Assembly (NCBI RefSeq): GCF_002575655.3
Contig: NC_053036.3
Location: 648,603,387 to 648,667,386 of the forward strand
Direction of reading: 5' to 3'
From: Aegilops tauschii subsp. strangulata
Taxonomy: Eukaryota; Streptophyta; Magnoliopsida; Poales; Poaceae
DNA: 64,000 nucleotides
Positions 11,901 through 24,135 of the stretch are shown in pieces (positions within the stretch are counted from its first letter, which is position 1; each line of letters begins with the position of its first letter). The position numbers were made by a program, and so were the translations under genes. The notes below the pieces were generated by a model. That model was not told the origin of the DNA. It was given only the letters and a program-made list of their open reading frames with translations, and ran no database searches.

Positions 11901-12156
11901 CGTCCGAACCACCGGATGCTGCTGTTGCCTGCTGCCCGCAGCGAGGCGACGTGAAGGTGCCGCATGGCCTGCGCATCCATGGACTGCAAAGTTCAGCCGC
12001 GAACCATGGGTCCAGATCGGTTAAAGTGAAAGAGCGGGCATACGTATAGAAAGAAGAAACGGTACGTACCGGCGACGAGCGGCGGAGGAGATGGGCGGCA
12101 TGAGGAGGCCGTGTGAAGTAGTGGAGCTGGAGCAGCAGCCGCGTCAGCGTCGCCAT
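8929..12156 (-). CDS. RBL: Rhomboid-like intramembrane serine protease, plastid RBL10/11 type (RBL-A)
   Basis: Nine exons join in frame to 341 residues: 12156-12070, 11983-11679, 11476-11422, 11115-11035, 10934-10838, 10743-10676, 9459-9361, 9275-9231, 9117-8929, all with GT-AG borders. Exon 1 (MATLTRLLLQLHYF...) is basic and lacks acidic residues, like an organelle transit peptide. Family marks are WRLLTSSFLHGG, His174 and Asn178 (HIGLN), the serine motif VGASD (Ser225), YMWRHRGHLEKA, and IDNWAH (His279) followed by LGGLLGG. Rhomboids cleave membrane-embedded substrates with a Ser-His dyad; RBL10/11 relatives act in the chloroplast envelope. The residue after the catalytic Ser is Asp instead of the usual Gly, so activity is uncertain. 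The start is the ATG at 12156. Intron 3 holds a Stowaway MITE; intron 6 (9460-10675) holds nothing recognised. Confidence 0.85.
11194..11353. mobile_element. Stowaway MITE in intron 3 of RBL-A
   Basis: This is a 160-bp element with terminal inverted repeats CTCCCTCCGTTCCTAAATA and its complement, flanked by TA on both sides (11192-11193, 11354-11355). Most of its length folds into a hairpin. TA target duplication and CTCCCTCCGT ends are diagnostic of Triticeae Stowaway (Tc1/mariner-derived) MITEs. Confidence 0.9.
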
Positions 12157-13005
12157 GGCCACGGGCGAAGTAGACGAGATAGCCTACGTGTGTGCCTGCA
12201 GGCCGTTCGTTATGATTATTATCATCATGGTAATAATGTAATGTCGGCGGATAGAGATGGTTTTATTAGGACCGTTTCCAACGGGACTCTTTTGTCTAGG
12301 AAGGGTATTTCCGCTTAGAGTAGTCAGATCTGCGCTGCCCTATTTTTCTTTCTGAAAAAAGGAGATCATCCCGGACTCTGCATCAATCGATACACGCAGC
12401 GCCGGCCTTTCCTTCTGGGCAGCGGCGAGTGCACGCTTGCCATGGGCACTCCTCTAGACACTAGAAATCCGCAAATGCAAGCAATTTGTTTTTTTTTCAG
12501 TGCCGATACCCGTTCCCTATATCTGGCCACGAACTAAATAGACCCAAAACACATAGATCTAATGTTTTCGGGTGAAATCAGGGTATGTTATTTCAACATA
12601 CTTTTTTTGAGATGTTATTCTCAACATACTTGGGTATCGACAGTGAAATATTTATCTGTTACCAGTGTCTACTTTAGATGGATATATAGAAGATCGTGTT
12701 TTCCATAATTCACTCTATATGGTGCACATTTTAACTCTTCCTTTTGAGAACTGGTGTACTTGAAGAACATAGATAGACACACAATTTGCTGTATGAACCA
12801 TGAATTATTCATGAACTAAAAGCAGGCTTTAGTTACTCCTACATAGTTAACCAAGGTAAATACTATATATATCAGGTGACTTTGGACTAGTAACAATATC
12901 ATAAGTAGTCTGGACTCTTCCGAAGTAGTACAATGGGTTAGCTCCAATCCATCGACTAGTCTCACCAAAACAAGTCAACTTTCGAGGCTGGAATATGCAT
13001 GTGTT
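12157..13005. other. Intergenic region RBL-A to RBL-B
   Basis: It contains the upstream region of RBL-A and the downstream region of RBL-B. The phrase CCGTTTCCAACGGGACT near 12271 resembles CCGTTTCGAATGGGACT upstream of RBL-B. No further gene or element is recognised. Confidence 0.5.
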
Positions 13006-15559
13006 TCACTTTGCGAACAACCCTTCTTCTGTCTCAGTAAAGACTGTTTTTTGTGGTCTTATACCACCATTGGTTAGCCGAGCAAGAGGTGCCCTGTCTT
13101 GGATCACCTTCGTTCTATCCTCTGCAACACCTAGCTTCTTCCAATGTGGACCGACAAAACATTCAACAGCCACTCCCGCAAGCAAGCCTCCTAACTGCAT
13201 GTGAATCAACCCAAGTATAAACTAATTAAGCATTTCATACAATATCGCTGCATGGATTACATGGATAGAGTTATTAATTAGGAGACCTACATGACCCCAG
13301 TTGTCTATGCGTTTCATTACGTAGAGGCCAACGCCCTGCACACAAACAAACATATGAGATCTGCACATGAAATTCAACAAACGCATGGCAGAAAAGAGAA
13401 GACAAACTAAGCTTATAATCAAACGATCGAAGAAGTAAATCACTACGTACCGCATTGATTACAACATCAAATGCAATTCGCCCTAAAGTTACATTTGTTT
13501 TCTCCAAATGGTTTCGGTGCCTCCACATATAAACAGCTTGTGCACCAATCTGATCATCAAGATAGAAGGTAGTGTAGTGAGAAGCAAGAAATTCCATCTT
13601 AATGACTTGGCCCGGTTACAAAATACAATGGTGGTAATCACAAGTAGGAAATATGTTGTATATGTAGGTCACATAATTCTTTTAACATTTACCTTTAGAA
13701 GAAAAACATGTCATACAAAAAAACCATGTGAGGGATACAAGATTTTGACATTCAGAATATATCTATATTATGCACGTGGGTTTTAGGTTGTTGACTAAAT
13801 GTGTGGTGTGGCAATACCTATTAATGCAGAACAAATTACTTAGGTTCCAAGGCACTATATTTGGTTCAATAGAACAAGAGGGCTCACACTTTATTTCCAT
13901 GCTTTTGATAATGTGCATTCTATCTATGTAGAGGACGAGAGCGATCTCTGATCAGTTGAATCATGCACCTTGATGTGACGGTTTTAGTCAATAGAAGCTT
14001 AATTATAGAAAACTGTGGAAACAAAGCCCATGTTCTCATCTGTAAGTGGCTAGTTCACAATAATGTCATATTCCTAGGCAAATTATAAATCACTATGGGG
14101 TTAAGCGGTTAAGCACAAATTTCTAAAGATGTATTTTTTCCAATAAACGAACATACCAATCCACAAATAGCAGTGGACGCACCAACAGAAGATCCGATGC
14201 CAGCACAGTAACTCATGAATGAACCTGTTATAACAATTTTGACAATACAAAGAGTCGGTTATCACATGAATACTACAAAAATAGCAAATATTATGCGTTA
14301 TCCAAAGGGGAGAGGTAAAGGATGAAGAAACACCTACCTGCCAATGCCGAAGTGAAATAAATAGTTAGAAATCTTGCAGGGCCAGTGACCTCTTCCACCA
14401 TAGGCCCAATATCATGCAAAGCGAGACTATTTACCTAGCATGGATCATCACGATGATATATATGTAGTTAGTTAGCAGCTGCAATGAATTATCTAAGAGT
14501 GTAACATTAATGCCAACTGAAACAAGCAGGAACATGTACCCCAAGATGAATAAGACCACCATGAAGGAAACATGGCGTCACCAAACGCCAGATCTGCCCT
14601 TTCTTGACCATCTCGTTGACCTTCAATCCATGGCAAAATCATCTCGGATTAGTTCAGCATTAATTAATATTGACCTGCAAATACACTTGAATGGAGTTTG
14701 AACCCACAGATTGTACAAACCTACCATAGCTCCGCACAGAGAAAGCCTCCCTCTTGCTGCTACATCCATGACGTAAACCCTTCGACGCAAGCGAGCAAGC
14801 AAAAAAGGAGGAACAAGATTTCAACAAGCGGATGCCTAAATTAAGAAGTCACTTTGATTCAAAAAATAGAAGGATAACTAAAGTTTAACACTGGGTCACG
14901 TACATGACATTGATGGCGAGAAGAGCGTTGGTGCAGTCCCTCTTGCGAGTCTTCTTCTTGTTGCTTCCAGTATCAATTGGGCCCATGGGCGGCGATTTCT
15001 GCTTATCCTCCGATGATGTGTCATCGATGAGAAGGCCGGCAGCGGAGAAGGACGCAGCAAAGAGCACATTCGTGAGGATGCGGCGAGGGCGGGGTGGCTT
15101 GGACGACGAAGAATGCCAACGTGATCCTCCTCCAAACCACCGACTGTTGTTGGGTACTGCTCTTGGCAAGACATGAAGTTCCCGCATGCCCTATGATTAA
15201 ACAGATGATCAATAAAAACGCCCATAAAAGTAAATAAACCAAGCAACCATGCACATGAAAGCGTGAAAGAGCATGAAATTAAGTTGCATGACAAGTAATG
15301 TACCCCAAATATATATATTATAGGTCCATATGTGGCCCGGTGCAAGCAATCATGTAACAGTAAATATGTAAGGCATATACTGCCTCCGTCTCAAAATGAG
15401 TTTCAAAAAAGTGTCTTTGCTTTAGTAGAAACGTACCGGCGGCGAGCAGTGAAGGACACAATTTCCGAGTTGGGCAGCCGAAGAGCAGGAGACGGGAATA
15501 TGTGCCGGAGGAAGAGGCTGGCTGATGGAGCGGAGTCGGAGCAGCAGCCGCGTCGCCAT
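13006..15559 (-). CDS. RBL: Rhomboid-like intramembrane serine protease (RBL-B)
   Basis: Nine exons join in frame to 347 residues: 15559-15437, 15190-14904, 14779-14725, 14620-14540, 14434-14338, 14224-14157, 13549-13451, 13335-13291, 13194-13006. Exons 3 to 9 have exactly the same lengths and phases as in RBL-A, showing tandem duplication. Key residues are FLHGGLIHLGVN (His and Asn), serine motif VGAST (Ser231), YMWRHRNHLEK, and IDNWGH (His285) followed by LGGLLAG. The Gly usually following the catalytic Ser is Thr here. Exon 1 is a basic, Ser/Pro-rich presumed transit peptide. The C-terminal tail after the last membrane segment diverges from RBL-A. A TATA-like TATTTATA lies about 155 bp upstream of the ATG on the coding strand. 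Confidence 0.85.
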
Positions 15560-16010
15560 GGCAATGGGGACGGCGTTGTAGACAAGAATACCACGTACGT
15601 GCAGGCAGGCCTCTCGTTTTGACGGAGATCAATTAATGTGTTGTGTATATCGCTTAGCTTGGAAGTCAAGGATGAAAAAGTTAAAGTTTTGCTAAAGCAC
15701 GTCTAGATGTGCTATAAATATTGCACATTTAAATTCAATATCATTGATCTTACACAACGATTCATGTAGGTATTTTTCTTTATTCTCTTTCCATTTTATT
15801 TATACTTGATTGAGTCATTTAGATGTGCAATAGCAGGAGCACATCTAGATATGTCCTAAACAGATCCAAAAAGTTATACTCCATAACCGTTTCGAATGGG
15901 ACTGTTCACTTTACGAAAAGTAGTTTGTCTTTCCATCGGAGAGGACAGTCTGATTGTTTGGTTTTATTTTCTTTATATATGCCATCTTTAGCCAACTTAC
16001 TCCTACTAGG
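15560..16010. other. Upstream region of RBL-B
   Basis: AT-rich DNA with a possible TATA box near 15713 and the CCGTTTCGAATGGGACT motif near 15887. No coding region seen. Confidence 0.4.
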
Positions 16011-16601
16011 AGGGCATCTCCAACGCAGACCCTTAAACCATCTATAATTGTTCGGACCATGCGGTCTGAATGTGTTGTGCCATCCAACACGGTTTTGTAT
16101 CGGCCCATTCGATGGTCCGGACACACTTTTCCTCGTAAACCAGAGACAAACTAGAGGGCTTTGCGGGCGTCCGGACCGCTACCACGTCCGTTTCTGACTG
16201 CCTTGGCCCATCATTAACCCCTCCCTCGCCCGCGCGCGCTTCCCTCCCAAAACGGCGCTACTCTAGAGCGTCAATGCCAAATTCATGACCGGTCAGAGCG
16301 GCCGCGACCTCTGAGTGCGCCGGCATTAAAGTGGCACACCGACCGAGAGCGCCGCCCGTGCTGCTTCCCGGTGCAGGCGACTGCTCTGCGTGAAACGACA
16401 CCCCATCGATCCGCCGCCCTACATTAATGATATGCGGTGCCGAGGAACCTACTCTGGTGCCACCCGTCCGTCTGTCTGCTGCCCACCATTAACCATACTA
16501 CCGCGACCCATTGCAATCCGCCCGCTATATAAACTCCATCCCCGGCCATAGCCACAGTCATCCTCCTCCGGTCTCTTTCTCCTCACGGCACCACGCCTGC
16601 C

Positions 16602-18070
16602 ATGGTCTCCTCACACTCAAAGCCGTCTGGGACAGCCTCTCGTCTGAGCATAAGAGGGAGACGACAGCCATTGTTGGCGGCTGGTAGGCCGGCAGGCAGA
16701 TGGAGGCCGACGACGTCCAAATGGAGGACGCGGCCGAGGATGAGCCGGCGCCATCCTCCTCGCCTGTGCAGGCCGGCATCACCATCGGCGAGGCCCGTGC
16801 CCATTACACGGACATGGTGCGGGAGGAGCGGGAGGCCAAGTTCCGGCAGGTGCAGGCCGACCAGGCCTAGCTACAACCTCCATCTCCTCGACGAGCATCT
16901 TAGGATTTCTGGTCTAATATGAGATTCTCTTCCGATCGGCCAAGCATCTAAATTAGTTTCTCTCTACACAGAAGGCCTTGGAAGATTATTTGAAGCAATG
17001 ACTTTTGATGCAGTTTGTTTACATCTAACGGGTGGCCTTGAAGAGTCTGCATCATTATCTGAACGTGGTGATCAATTTCTCTTTGAAAAACATCGTTTCA
17101 AAACCTAGATCAGTTCAGGGAAAACGCAGTAAGAAACTTAGGGCAAAGAGTAATACCGTAAAGGTGTACTGGGCTAAAACACATGCGCAGAGGGCCGATG
17201 TAACCTCGTTCTTCAGTTTGTACTTCAGTTGCCGGCCGCGGTCGGCTCGGCCTGGTTGCGTTACTTGCGTATACATGGTATTTAATCGAACGGCCGAGCC
17301 TGCTGCGCGGCGGATGGCATCGTATGCCTTCACATTTACCTGTGGGCTTCTTTTGTTTTTTGAGAAATAGCTGTGGGCTTTTGGTTGGACCATTGATGTT
17401 TTAAAGAGTTTACGGGCGGAGCCAGTAAAAAAAAAAGAATTTATGGGCTGAGAGGCTTCTGGCCGTGGTGCTAGCTTGATGGGTTGAACTAAGATTTTCT
17501 ACTGGGTTCATACCAGCGACAAGGTGTATGCATGTACGTGGCGTGAAAAATCCATTGGGTCGAATTGCGCTGGCTCCACCCCTGGGCACGACCATCGCGC
17601 CGTAGGTGGACGTGGCGGAACAGAAGGCGCTGCTCGAATCCTACCGCTCCGCCCTCGACATCCATCGCTACCGCTGGCGGTACCACATCTGGCGGAATTA
17701 TTACAGGCCGCCTACAGGGAGATTATCGAGGCGGCGGACGAGGTATTCAGCAAGAACGATGACGAGGAGGACAACTTCAGCTCCACAACGGCCGCACCCT
17801 GCCGCCACGACCACGAAGCCAACACGTGTGCAGCGCCGTCGGCAGCAAGGAAGAGTAGTGCATGGTAGGTCGCGTTGCTTAGATCCCAATAAGGCCATCG
17901 CTCCTTCCCTCCCGCTGAAACTAAGTTTGGCGGACTGATCATCGCCGGCCGATTAGCCGGTCAGGCTGCGGTGGTGGAGGCAGAACTGGATAGCGCCGAG
18001 GCGGAACTGGAGAAGGCGAAGGCAAGAGCCGGAGGCTTCACTTCTCGAGGCTCACGGTTGGACATGCGAA
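16602..18070 (+). pseudogene. Captured host-gene fragments in the Mutator-like element
   Basis: One piece (16610-16870) reads KAVWDSLSSEHKRE in one frame, then MEADDVQMEDAAEDE... from 16700 to a TAG at 16868-16870, with GEARAHYTDMVREEREAKF near its end. A second piece (17606-17720) reads VAEQKALLESYRSALDIHRY. A third (17965-18060) is Glu/Ala-rich. A segment of about 700 bp between the first two pieces could be an intron or inserted DNA. Frames shift between pieces, so no single protein results. The parent gene is not recognised; it looks like a charged helical nuclear-type protein. A TATA-like TATATAAAC precedes it near 16527. Confidence 0.45.
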
Positions 18071-18259
18071 CGGGCGCCGATGATCATTTAGATTAAGTTT
18101 AGAGTATGATTCAGTTAAAAATTATCCAAAATTTAATGAATTTCATTCGGTTTATACGAAAACCAGCCAGTTCGCATGAATTTCATCCGCTTACTTGAAA
18201 CCCGGTTTGAAATGCATGTGGTTAGCGTTTGATGGCCGGCTCCCGCATTGTGTCCGTGG

Positions 18260-18263
<4 letters not shown>

Positions 18264-18291
<28 letters not shown>
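18264..18291. repeat. Poly-C run of 28
   Basis: An uninterrupted C homopolymer lies just inside the right end of the Mutator-like element. Its length may be a sequencing or assembly estimate. Confidence 0.9.
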
Positions 18292-18699
18292 GCCCTCCGC
18301 GGGTCCTCAGACGGATGCGGGAAAGAATTTGTGGGTCAGCCTTGAAAATGCCCTTACTAATTGCCTCTGCATATGCATATTTGGATGAACCAATGAGCAA
18401 ACCAAAGAGCATCTCACTCCATGCATATGGAACATGATGATGCTACGAGAATATAGATACATCCATCCATCGAGCAGCCCCACGCTTGTACGTGCATGCA
18501 TGGTGCGCGTGCGCACTACACACGTGTAATTGCACCCTTCCGACTCGCTCCGGTAATTGACCCTCATGAATCAGAACCACAATTGATTGTCAGCATGTTT
18601 TATAATCCAGACTAGCAAAACGGCCCGTATGTTGTAACGGAAGAAAAAAAATTATAATCTTCAATCGTCATGATCATATTTTGCTGCATCACCGAGATA

Positions 18700-19330
18700 C
18701 ACCCATTCTCATTTTCGTGAAATTGTGAACAGTTTTTAAAATCATGAACATTTTTTAAAGTCGTGAACATATCTGAAATTGTAAACAATTTTCAGATTCA
18801 TGCAGATTTTTACAGATTTTCGAACATTTTCTAAAATCATGAAAAAGGAATTGTATTCATGAACATTTTATACGATTTGCAAACATTTTGTTTAAATTGT
18901 GAATATTTCTAGAATCGACGACCAATTTTTTGAAAATAGGTGGAACAATTTTGGAAATCCACGAACATTTTTTTGATTTAACGAACATTTTTGAAATGCA
19001 TGATCTTTTTTGAATTTGTGAGCATTTTATGAATCAACAAACTATTTTATACGTCACAGATTTTTTTAATGTCTAGGATACTTTTCAATTCATGAAGATT
19101 TTATGAATTGGCGAAATTTTATTCAATTTCATTAATATTTTTTAATACACTAACTTTTTTAAGAAATCATCAACATTTTATGATTTCCCGAACATTTGTT
19201 TTCAAAAGTGCGAACTTTTTTGAATATGCGAACATTTTTAAAAATCGTGAATATTTTCTGAATCCATCCACATTTATGAATTATCCAATATTTTATTTCA
19301 AAATTCATTTTTTAATGTTTGGAACTTTCT
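18700..19330. repeat. Degenerate ~20-25-bp GAACATTTT repeat field
   Basis: Variants of GAACATTTT with TTCATGAA or ATCGTGAA recur every 20-30 bp over ~600 bp. The stretch before it (ACTAGCAAAACGGCCCGT at 18611) and after it (GGCTGCCCTAACATGGGC at 19409) look like ends of a dispersed Triticeae repeat. Class not determined; no coding region. Confidence 0.55.
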
Positions 19331-19742
19331 TAAAGTCCCAAATTATTTAAATAAAAAAACAAAGAGGGAACAGGAAAACAAAAAATAAAAAACGAAATTA
19401 AAAAAAGGCTGCCCTAACATGGGCTTACCATAACATGCACGGTGTGTCTTCTACCAGTGCGCAGAGCGCAGTATAGAAAATTCTCGCGTTTGGACTTCAT
19501 TTGATATATTTTTTCCGCGAAACAAAAGACATGTAACAAACAAGAACTGGCACTGGGCACTGAATTAATATGTTAGTCCAAAAAACCATGTAAATTTTGG
19601 CCAAAAGTATGTGGAAGTAGTAGGATAATGGCATGAAACAATTAGAAACTATAGATACGACAGAGACGTATCAGTGGCATCTCTCCAAATAGCTTGGACA
19701 TGGTAAATAAATCACATATTTGTAATGGATTGCTGTTTTGAT
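19331..19742. other. Unassigned AT-rich spacer
   Basis: No gene is recognised. The DNA leads into the truncated 3' side of CACTA element 2, whose homology to the other copies begins near ATTGTGTTAG at 19744. Confidence 0.4.
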
Positions 19743-20019
19743 GATTGTGTTAGGTAGCTAATTAATTAATAGAGAGAAGTGTCCTCTCTTATCTCCGTGG
19801 TTGGTCGACGCTACGTACTATACGTATAGAGAGGCCCTCGACACACTAGTTAGTAAGAAAATGAAGGAAACCATTAAGTACAGAAGTTCGTCATGCATAC
19901 CGAGAGAAGTGATCGACCTCTCCTTCTCCGAGAGATTGGTCGAACAACAAGTTTTCGTATTATCTATCCGACGCTACTGGCTACATACATATACAATATG
20001 TAAGATCTCTTACAATCTC

Positions 20020-23000
20020 CTAGCATTTGAACTCAAGTTCCACATGGTATTCTCCGGCTTTACTGATGACGTGGTCAAGAAAGAATCCCGCCAATTCCTC
20101 TTGAATTGCTTTCATGCGATCTTGTGGTAGGAGTTCATTCCGCATCTGCCACGTCTAATTTGAAGAAGGGGGTTAATACATATATATGAATGAAACTCAA
20201 CATAAATGATGGTGTAATAAAATGAAATTGTGAATATTATTGCTTACGCACTTCATATTGTCTTTTAGAGTAGCCCCGCTTATCTTTGCAAGTCGCGTTA
20301 TAGATGAACTCGCACACGTAGTATCCACAGTAATCATTCCCTTGTTCCTGCCACAAGCACTTTACGAGAAATAGAGGTCAATCAAACTGATAATGAAGCA
20401 TTATAAATGACATTGATGAAAGTAGCTAGAATCAACGGGAGATGCGCGCAACTAGCTAGCTAGTAGTACTTACTTTCGGGTATGTATATCGCAGCTCCTT
20501 CGGCAGTCCCGGAGCTTCTGCGGTGAACTTTTTCCAAACCCTGCAAGACAAAGAAAATAATTATTACTTGAGATATCAGGAAATGAACAAAAAGTTGCCG
20601 ATATGGTGCGATAATGATCGATTGAACTTACTTGTTGAGAATTTTAGTCATGTCCGCATAGGTCTCGAGATCTTTTCGTCTCGAGTCTAAGACGGTTACT
20701 AGTCCCTGCTCAAGCTTAATCTCCAGGAGAATATAGTGGAAGCTGCGCACACATGCATAACTCATCAATTACATTACTATAACCTCGCTCAAGTAATAAG
20801 GGAAACCGAATATGCACATGACAGTAACACTCACTCGAAGTTGTAAGAAAGAGTATTAAATCTTTGTTTTGATTTATTATCAATGATTTGAGCAAGTTGG
20901 CCTCGGCATCTTTGGCGCTCTTTTTAACCTGAAATTCATCTATGAGATTTGTGTTAATGAACCCAATATCATACATCTCTGTTTTTCTGCACTCGACGAT
21001 CTTCAATCTGCATAATATAGTGAGGATAATTATAAATACATGCAATAAAATAGCTGAGCTATATATAGAGACTTAATGACATAAGTAGTACTTACAGACA
21101 GTACCAAGTGACCGTTAATTTATCGAGGGCCTTTTGATTGAAGAATTGGAAGAACTCCTCAAATGGAACATACAACAGATCAATCCCAACGAGGTCGTGC
21201 TCCTCTTTAACTCTCAGATACAAAGTATCCGCCCCCAGACTCTTTGCAGGTTTTCATGTACCAATCATGGAATCTTCGCATCATCGTTGTTAGAGATTTT
21301 CCATCTTTGACGAGAGGCTTCTCGTACTCGTATCTATGTTCGTCCACCTCCAAGAAATCATAATGTACATCGTCGGGCAGGTAATCTCCAAGATTGCTAA
21401 AACCGGGCATCATCCCCGGATCATTAGCGACGATGTCGCTAGACACATTGAGCAGGGGGGGGGGGCACGATTGGTTCGCTTGTTCGCCGAGCTGGGCAAT
21501 TTTTTTCCCAGCTGCTCATCGTTCTTTTAACCTTTGGTCACTGACAGTACTTCCCGACCGCTCCGCTTTGAGATATACCTTTTCAGTAACGCGCTCATAG
21601 TTGGTTTTCGGCGGAGACTTTGGTGGTTTCCTAAGGGCATAGATAGTGCGCTTTGCTTTCACCGGATCTACCTTCTCCTCCGGAGGTGGATGTCTCTTTG
21701 CTTTCACCCCTTCAAAGAAGTCCTTCACTTCTTTTTCCACGATCTTCTTGTTTTCTTCCACGGTCCTCTCGTACGGTAACTTCTCTAGAGGCTTGAGAGG
21801 TGGACCGTATCTGTATTGCCTCCCGCCTCTGGCTGTACTGCTAGACGCCGGAGCAGACGGAGCGGCTGCGGCTGTCTTCTTTCGTGCTTGCTTACGAGGC
21901 GGAGGAGAAGGACTACGACGCGCCGGAGCAGCCGGGGCGGCGGCGGGTCTCTTCCGCCCTTGCTGGCGAGGCGGAGAAGGAGGACGCTGGTGGCTGCTCG
22001 GGCGTGCCGGCACAGGCGGAGAAGAAGGCGGAGTGCCGCCACGCGCCGGAGAAGGAGGCTGAGTGCCCTGATCACTCGCCGGAGGAGGAGGCGGTGGAGG
22101 AGGCGGAGTGCCCTGACTCGCTGGAGGAGGAGGAGGAGGCGGAGGCGTCCAGTTTGGAAGGTTGATGAGCTCCTTCCGCCATAGGCATGGAGTCTTCAGA
22201 CAAGAACCCAGCCGAGTCTCCCCGTCACCCGTAGGGTGGTCAAGCTGGAGGTCCTCAAATCCTTCTGTGATTTCATCCACCATCACCCTAGCATATCCTT
22301 CTGGAATCGGCTGGCAGTGAAAAGTTGCGCCAGGTTCAGGAGGTGCAACAGAGCCAACAGCCGCCTTGAATTTCAATTCCATCCACTGCATCATAAGGTG
22401 GCAATGCTGAGACTCCGTGATAGCATCCACGGGGTAGCTAGCAGGAGCCGTGAAGACAGGCTCCTGAAGCAGCTCCGTGGAAGCCACGCTGCTTCTCCGC
22501 TGAGATGGCGGGGTAGCTTTGGGTGTAGCTTCGGCAGGTCGCGTGCTGCGAACTGCATCTCGTTCCTCTAGCGCTTGTACCCTTGCGTGCAGCGCCTCTA
22601 GTTGGGTCAACTCCTTTTTCTTCTTCCTCACCCAGCGTTTGTAACCGCCTGCGTCGGGAAATCCAGCCTTCCACGAAAGGGAGCCTGGCGTGCCTCGTGT
22701 CCGTCCGAGGTGCTCAGGATTCCCGAGGGCCTTTGTGAGCTCGTCGTTCTCTCTGTCCGGAACGAACGTCCCTTGCTGCGCCTTTTCGATATACTCCTGA
22801 AGCTTCTCGATGGGTGTGTTCAGCTGCTCGTTGGTCCAAACGCACTTCCCTGTTACAGGGTCCAATTTTCCCCCAACCCCAAAGAACCAAGTCCTACAAC
22901 GGTCTGGCCAGCGTCGCGTCGCTGGTTCGATCCCTTTATCAATGAGGCCATTCTCAGCCTTGTCCCACAACGGCCGGGCTTTCAGGTAGCGACCTGACCC

Positions 23001-23914
23001 CGTGCGATGGTGATGCTTCTTCTTTGCAGCATTTTTCTTATTTGTCGTTGACATCTTCGCTGCTCTCTCAGATTTCTTTTTGGTGACAAATGCGGGCCAC
23101 TGATCTTTGATCTTCTCAAATCGGCCAATGAATTCTGGAGTCTTGTCTTGGTCGACAAACGATGATTTTAGCTCATTCTTCCACCTCCTGAATAGCTCAG
23201 CCATCTTCCTAAGAGCATAAGCCTTGATCATTGGCTTTTTAACTGGATTCTCCGGATCTTCCTCTGGCGGGAAGGTGAAATTTTCTTGCAGCGCGGTCCA
23301 AAGATCAGCTTTCTGCCTATCGCTGACATAAGACACCTGAGAGTCTATGTCCTTAGGCTTCAACCATTGCTCGATGCTGATCGGGATCATGTCCCTAACT
23401 AGAACCCCGCACCGAGCATTAAATTTTTGCTTGGTCCGGAGGGGTTCAATCGGTTGGCCAGCGCGATCAATTCCGATGATCGTGTACCTTTCATCCGTGC
23501 GCAACTTTCTCTGCGGGCCTCGTCTCGTTACCGAAGTGTTGCTCGATCCGGAGGGCTAGAAAAGAAGAAAAAGAAGAGAGTTAATATGTGTACATACCAA
23601 AAACAATTAATGCATCAATTAGCTATATAGTCAGCACATGCTTAATTAACTAATATATATACCTGGCCGGACTCCGTTCGGTCACCGGAGCCGTCATCAC
23701 GGTGTCCTTCCTCCTCCATTCGGTCACCGAAGCCGTCATCACGGTGTCCTTCCTCCTCCATTGTTTGATCATCGTCGTAGCCTGCTTCTTCATCCTGTCT
23801 TTCCAGACCATCGGTGCATGTGTCGTTGAGAAACGACAAGACGGCATCACTTCCGTGTGCGATTATCTCCCCCAACACCGCTTCTTTTGCTTCGTCTCGG
23901 GGGTGTGGATCCAT
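20020..23914 (-). CDS. CACTA ORF2, proline-rich protein with C-terminal Ulp1/C48 peptidase-like domain
   Basis: The first exon starts at ATG 23914 and ends near 23663. It is acidic, with repeated MEEEGHRDDG units and SFLNDTCTDGLE. The second (about 23555 to a TGA at 21516-21518) holds about 660 codons: MIPISIEQW, LFRRWKNELKSSF, a Lys-rich basic region, coiled-coil-like text, and a long Pro run encoded near 22020-22160. Coding then resumes at 21446-21207 (LGDYLPDDVHYDFLEVDE) and in small exons down to TAG at 20020-20022. These carry His (SFHYILLEIK), Asp (VLDSRRKD) and Gln/Cys (WQEQGNDYCGYYVCEFIYN), the C48 catalytic set. An 11-G run at 21455-21465 and the TGA at 21516 break continuity unless an intron spans them. 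It probably encodes a deSUMOylase-like cysteine protease; its role in transposition is unproven. Confidence 0.7.
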
Positions 23915-24024
23915 AGTTTCTGCAAATATTTACAACATGGCAATTATTATTCAAACATGACAGATGGATATATTAGTGGCAAACGTAGAACTAGCTAGCA
24001 GCACAATAAGGAATCATATTAGTG

Positions 24025-24135
24025 GCCTGGCCTCGACGCTTCTCTAGGGTTTGGGGTGGCCTTGGCAACGCTTCAAGGGTTTGGGGTGGCCTCAACAATG
24101 CTTCAAGGGTTTGGGGTGGCCTCGACGACAACGCT
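24025..24135. repeat. Inverted copy of AAACCCTAGAAGCG minisatellite
   Basis: CTAGGGTTTGGGGTGGCC and AAGGGTTTGGGGTGGCC units repeat about four times. This matches 3795-4010 on the other strand, in the same place relative to ORF2. Confidence 0.7.

Larger units (their letters stand above)
16011..18354. mobile_element. Mutator-like element with captured gene pieces (Pack-MULE-like)
   Basis: The ends are inverted repeats: the left begins AGGGCATCTCCAACGCAGAC, and the right, read from the other strand, begins AGGGCATTTTCAAGGCTGAC. Both continue into similar GC-rich text with CCGGAC motifs. This GGGCATCTCCAACGC terminus is common on Triticeae Mutator-like elements. No transposase is visible inside. 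The flanks share TACTA but no clean 9-bp target duplication can be drawn. Inside are gene-like coding pieces and a 28-bp poly-C run. Confidence 0.65.

Noticed and set aside
11679..12024. Plus-strand open frames over RBL-A exon 2
   Set aside because: They are antisense shadows of a GC-rich exon whose minus-strand reading fits the rhomboid family and splice phases.
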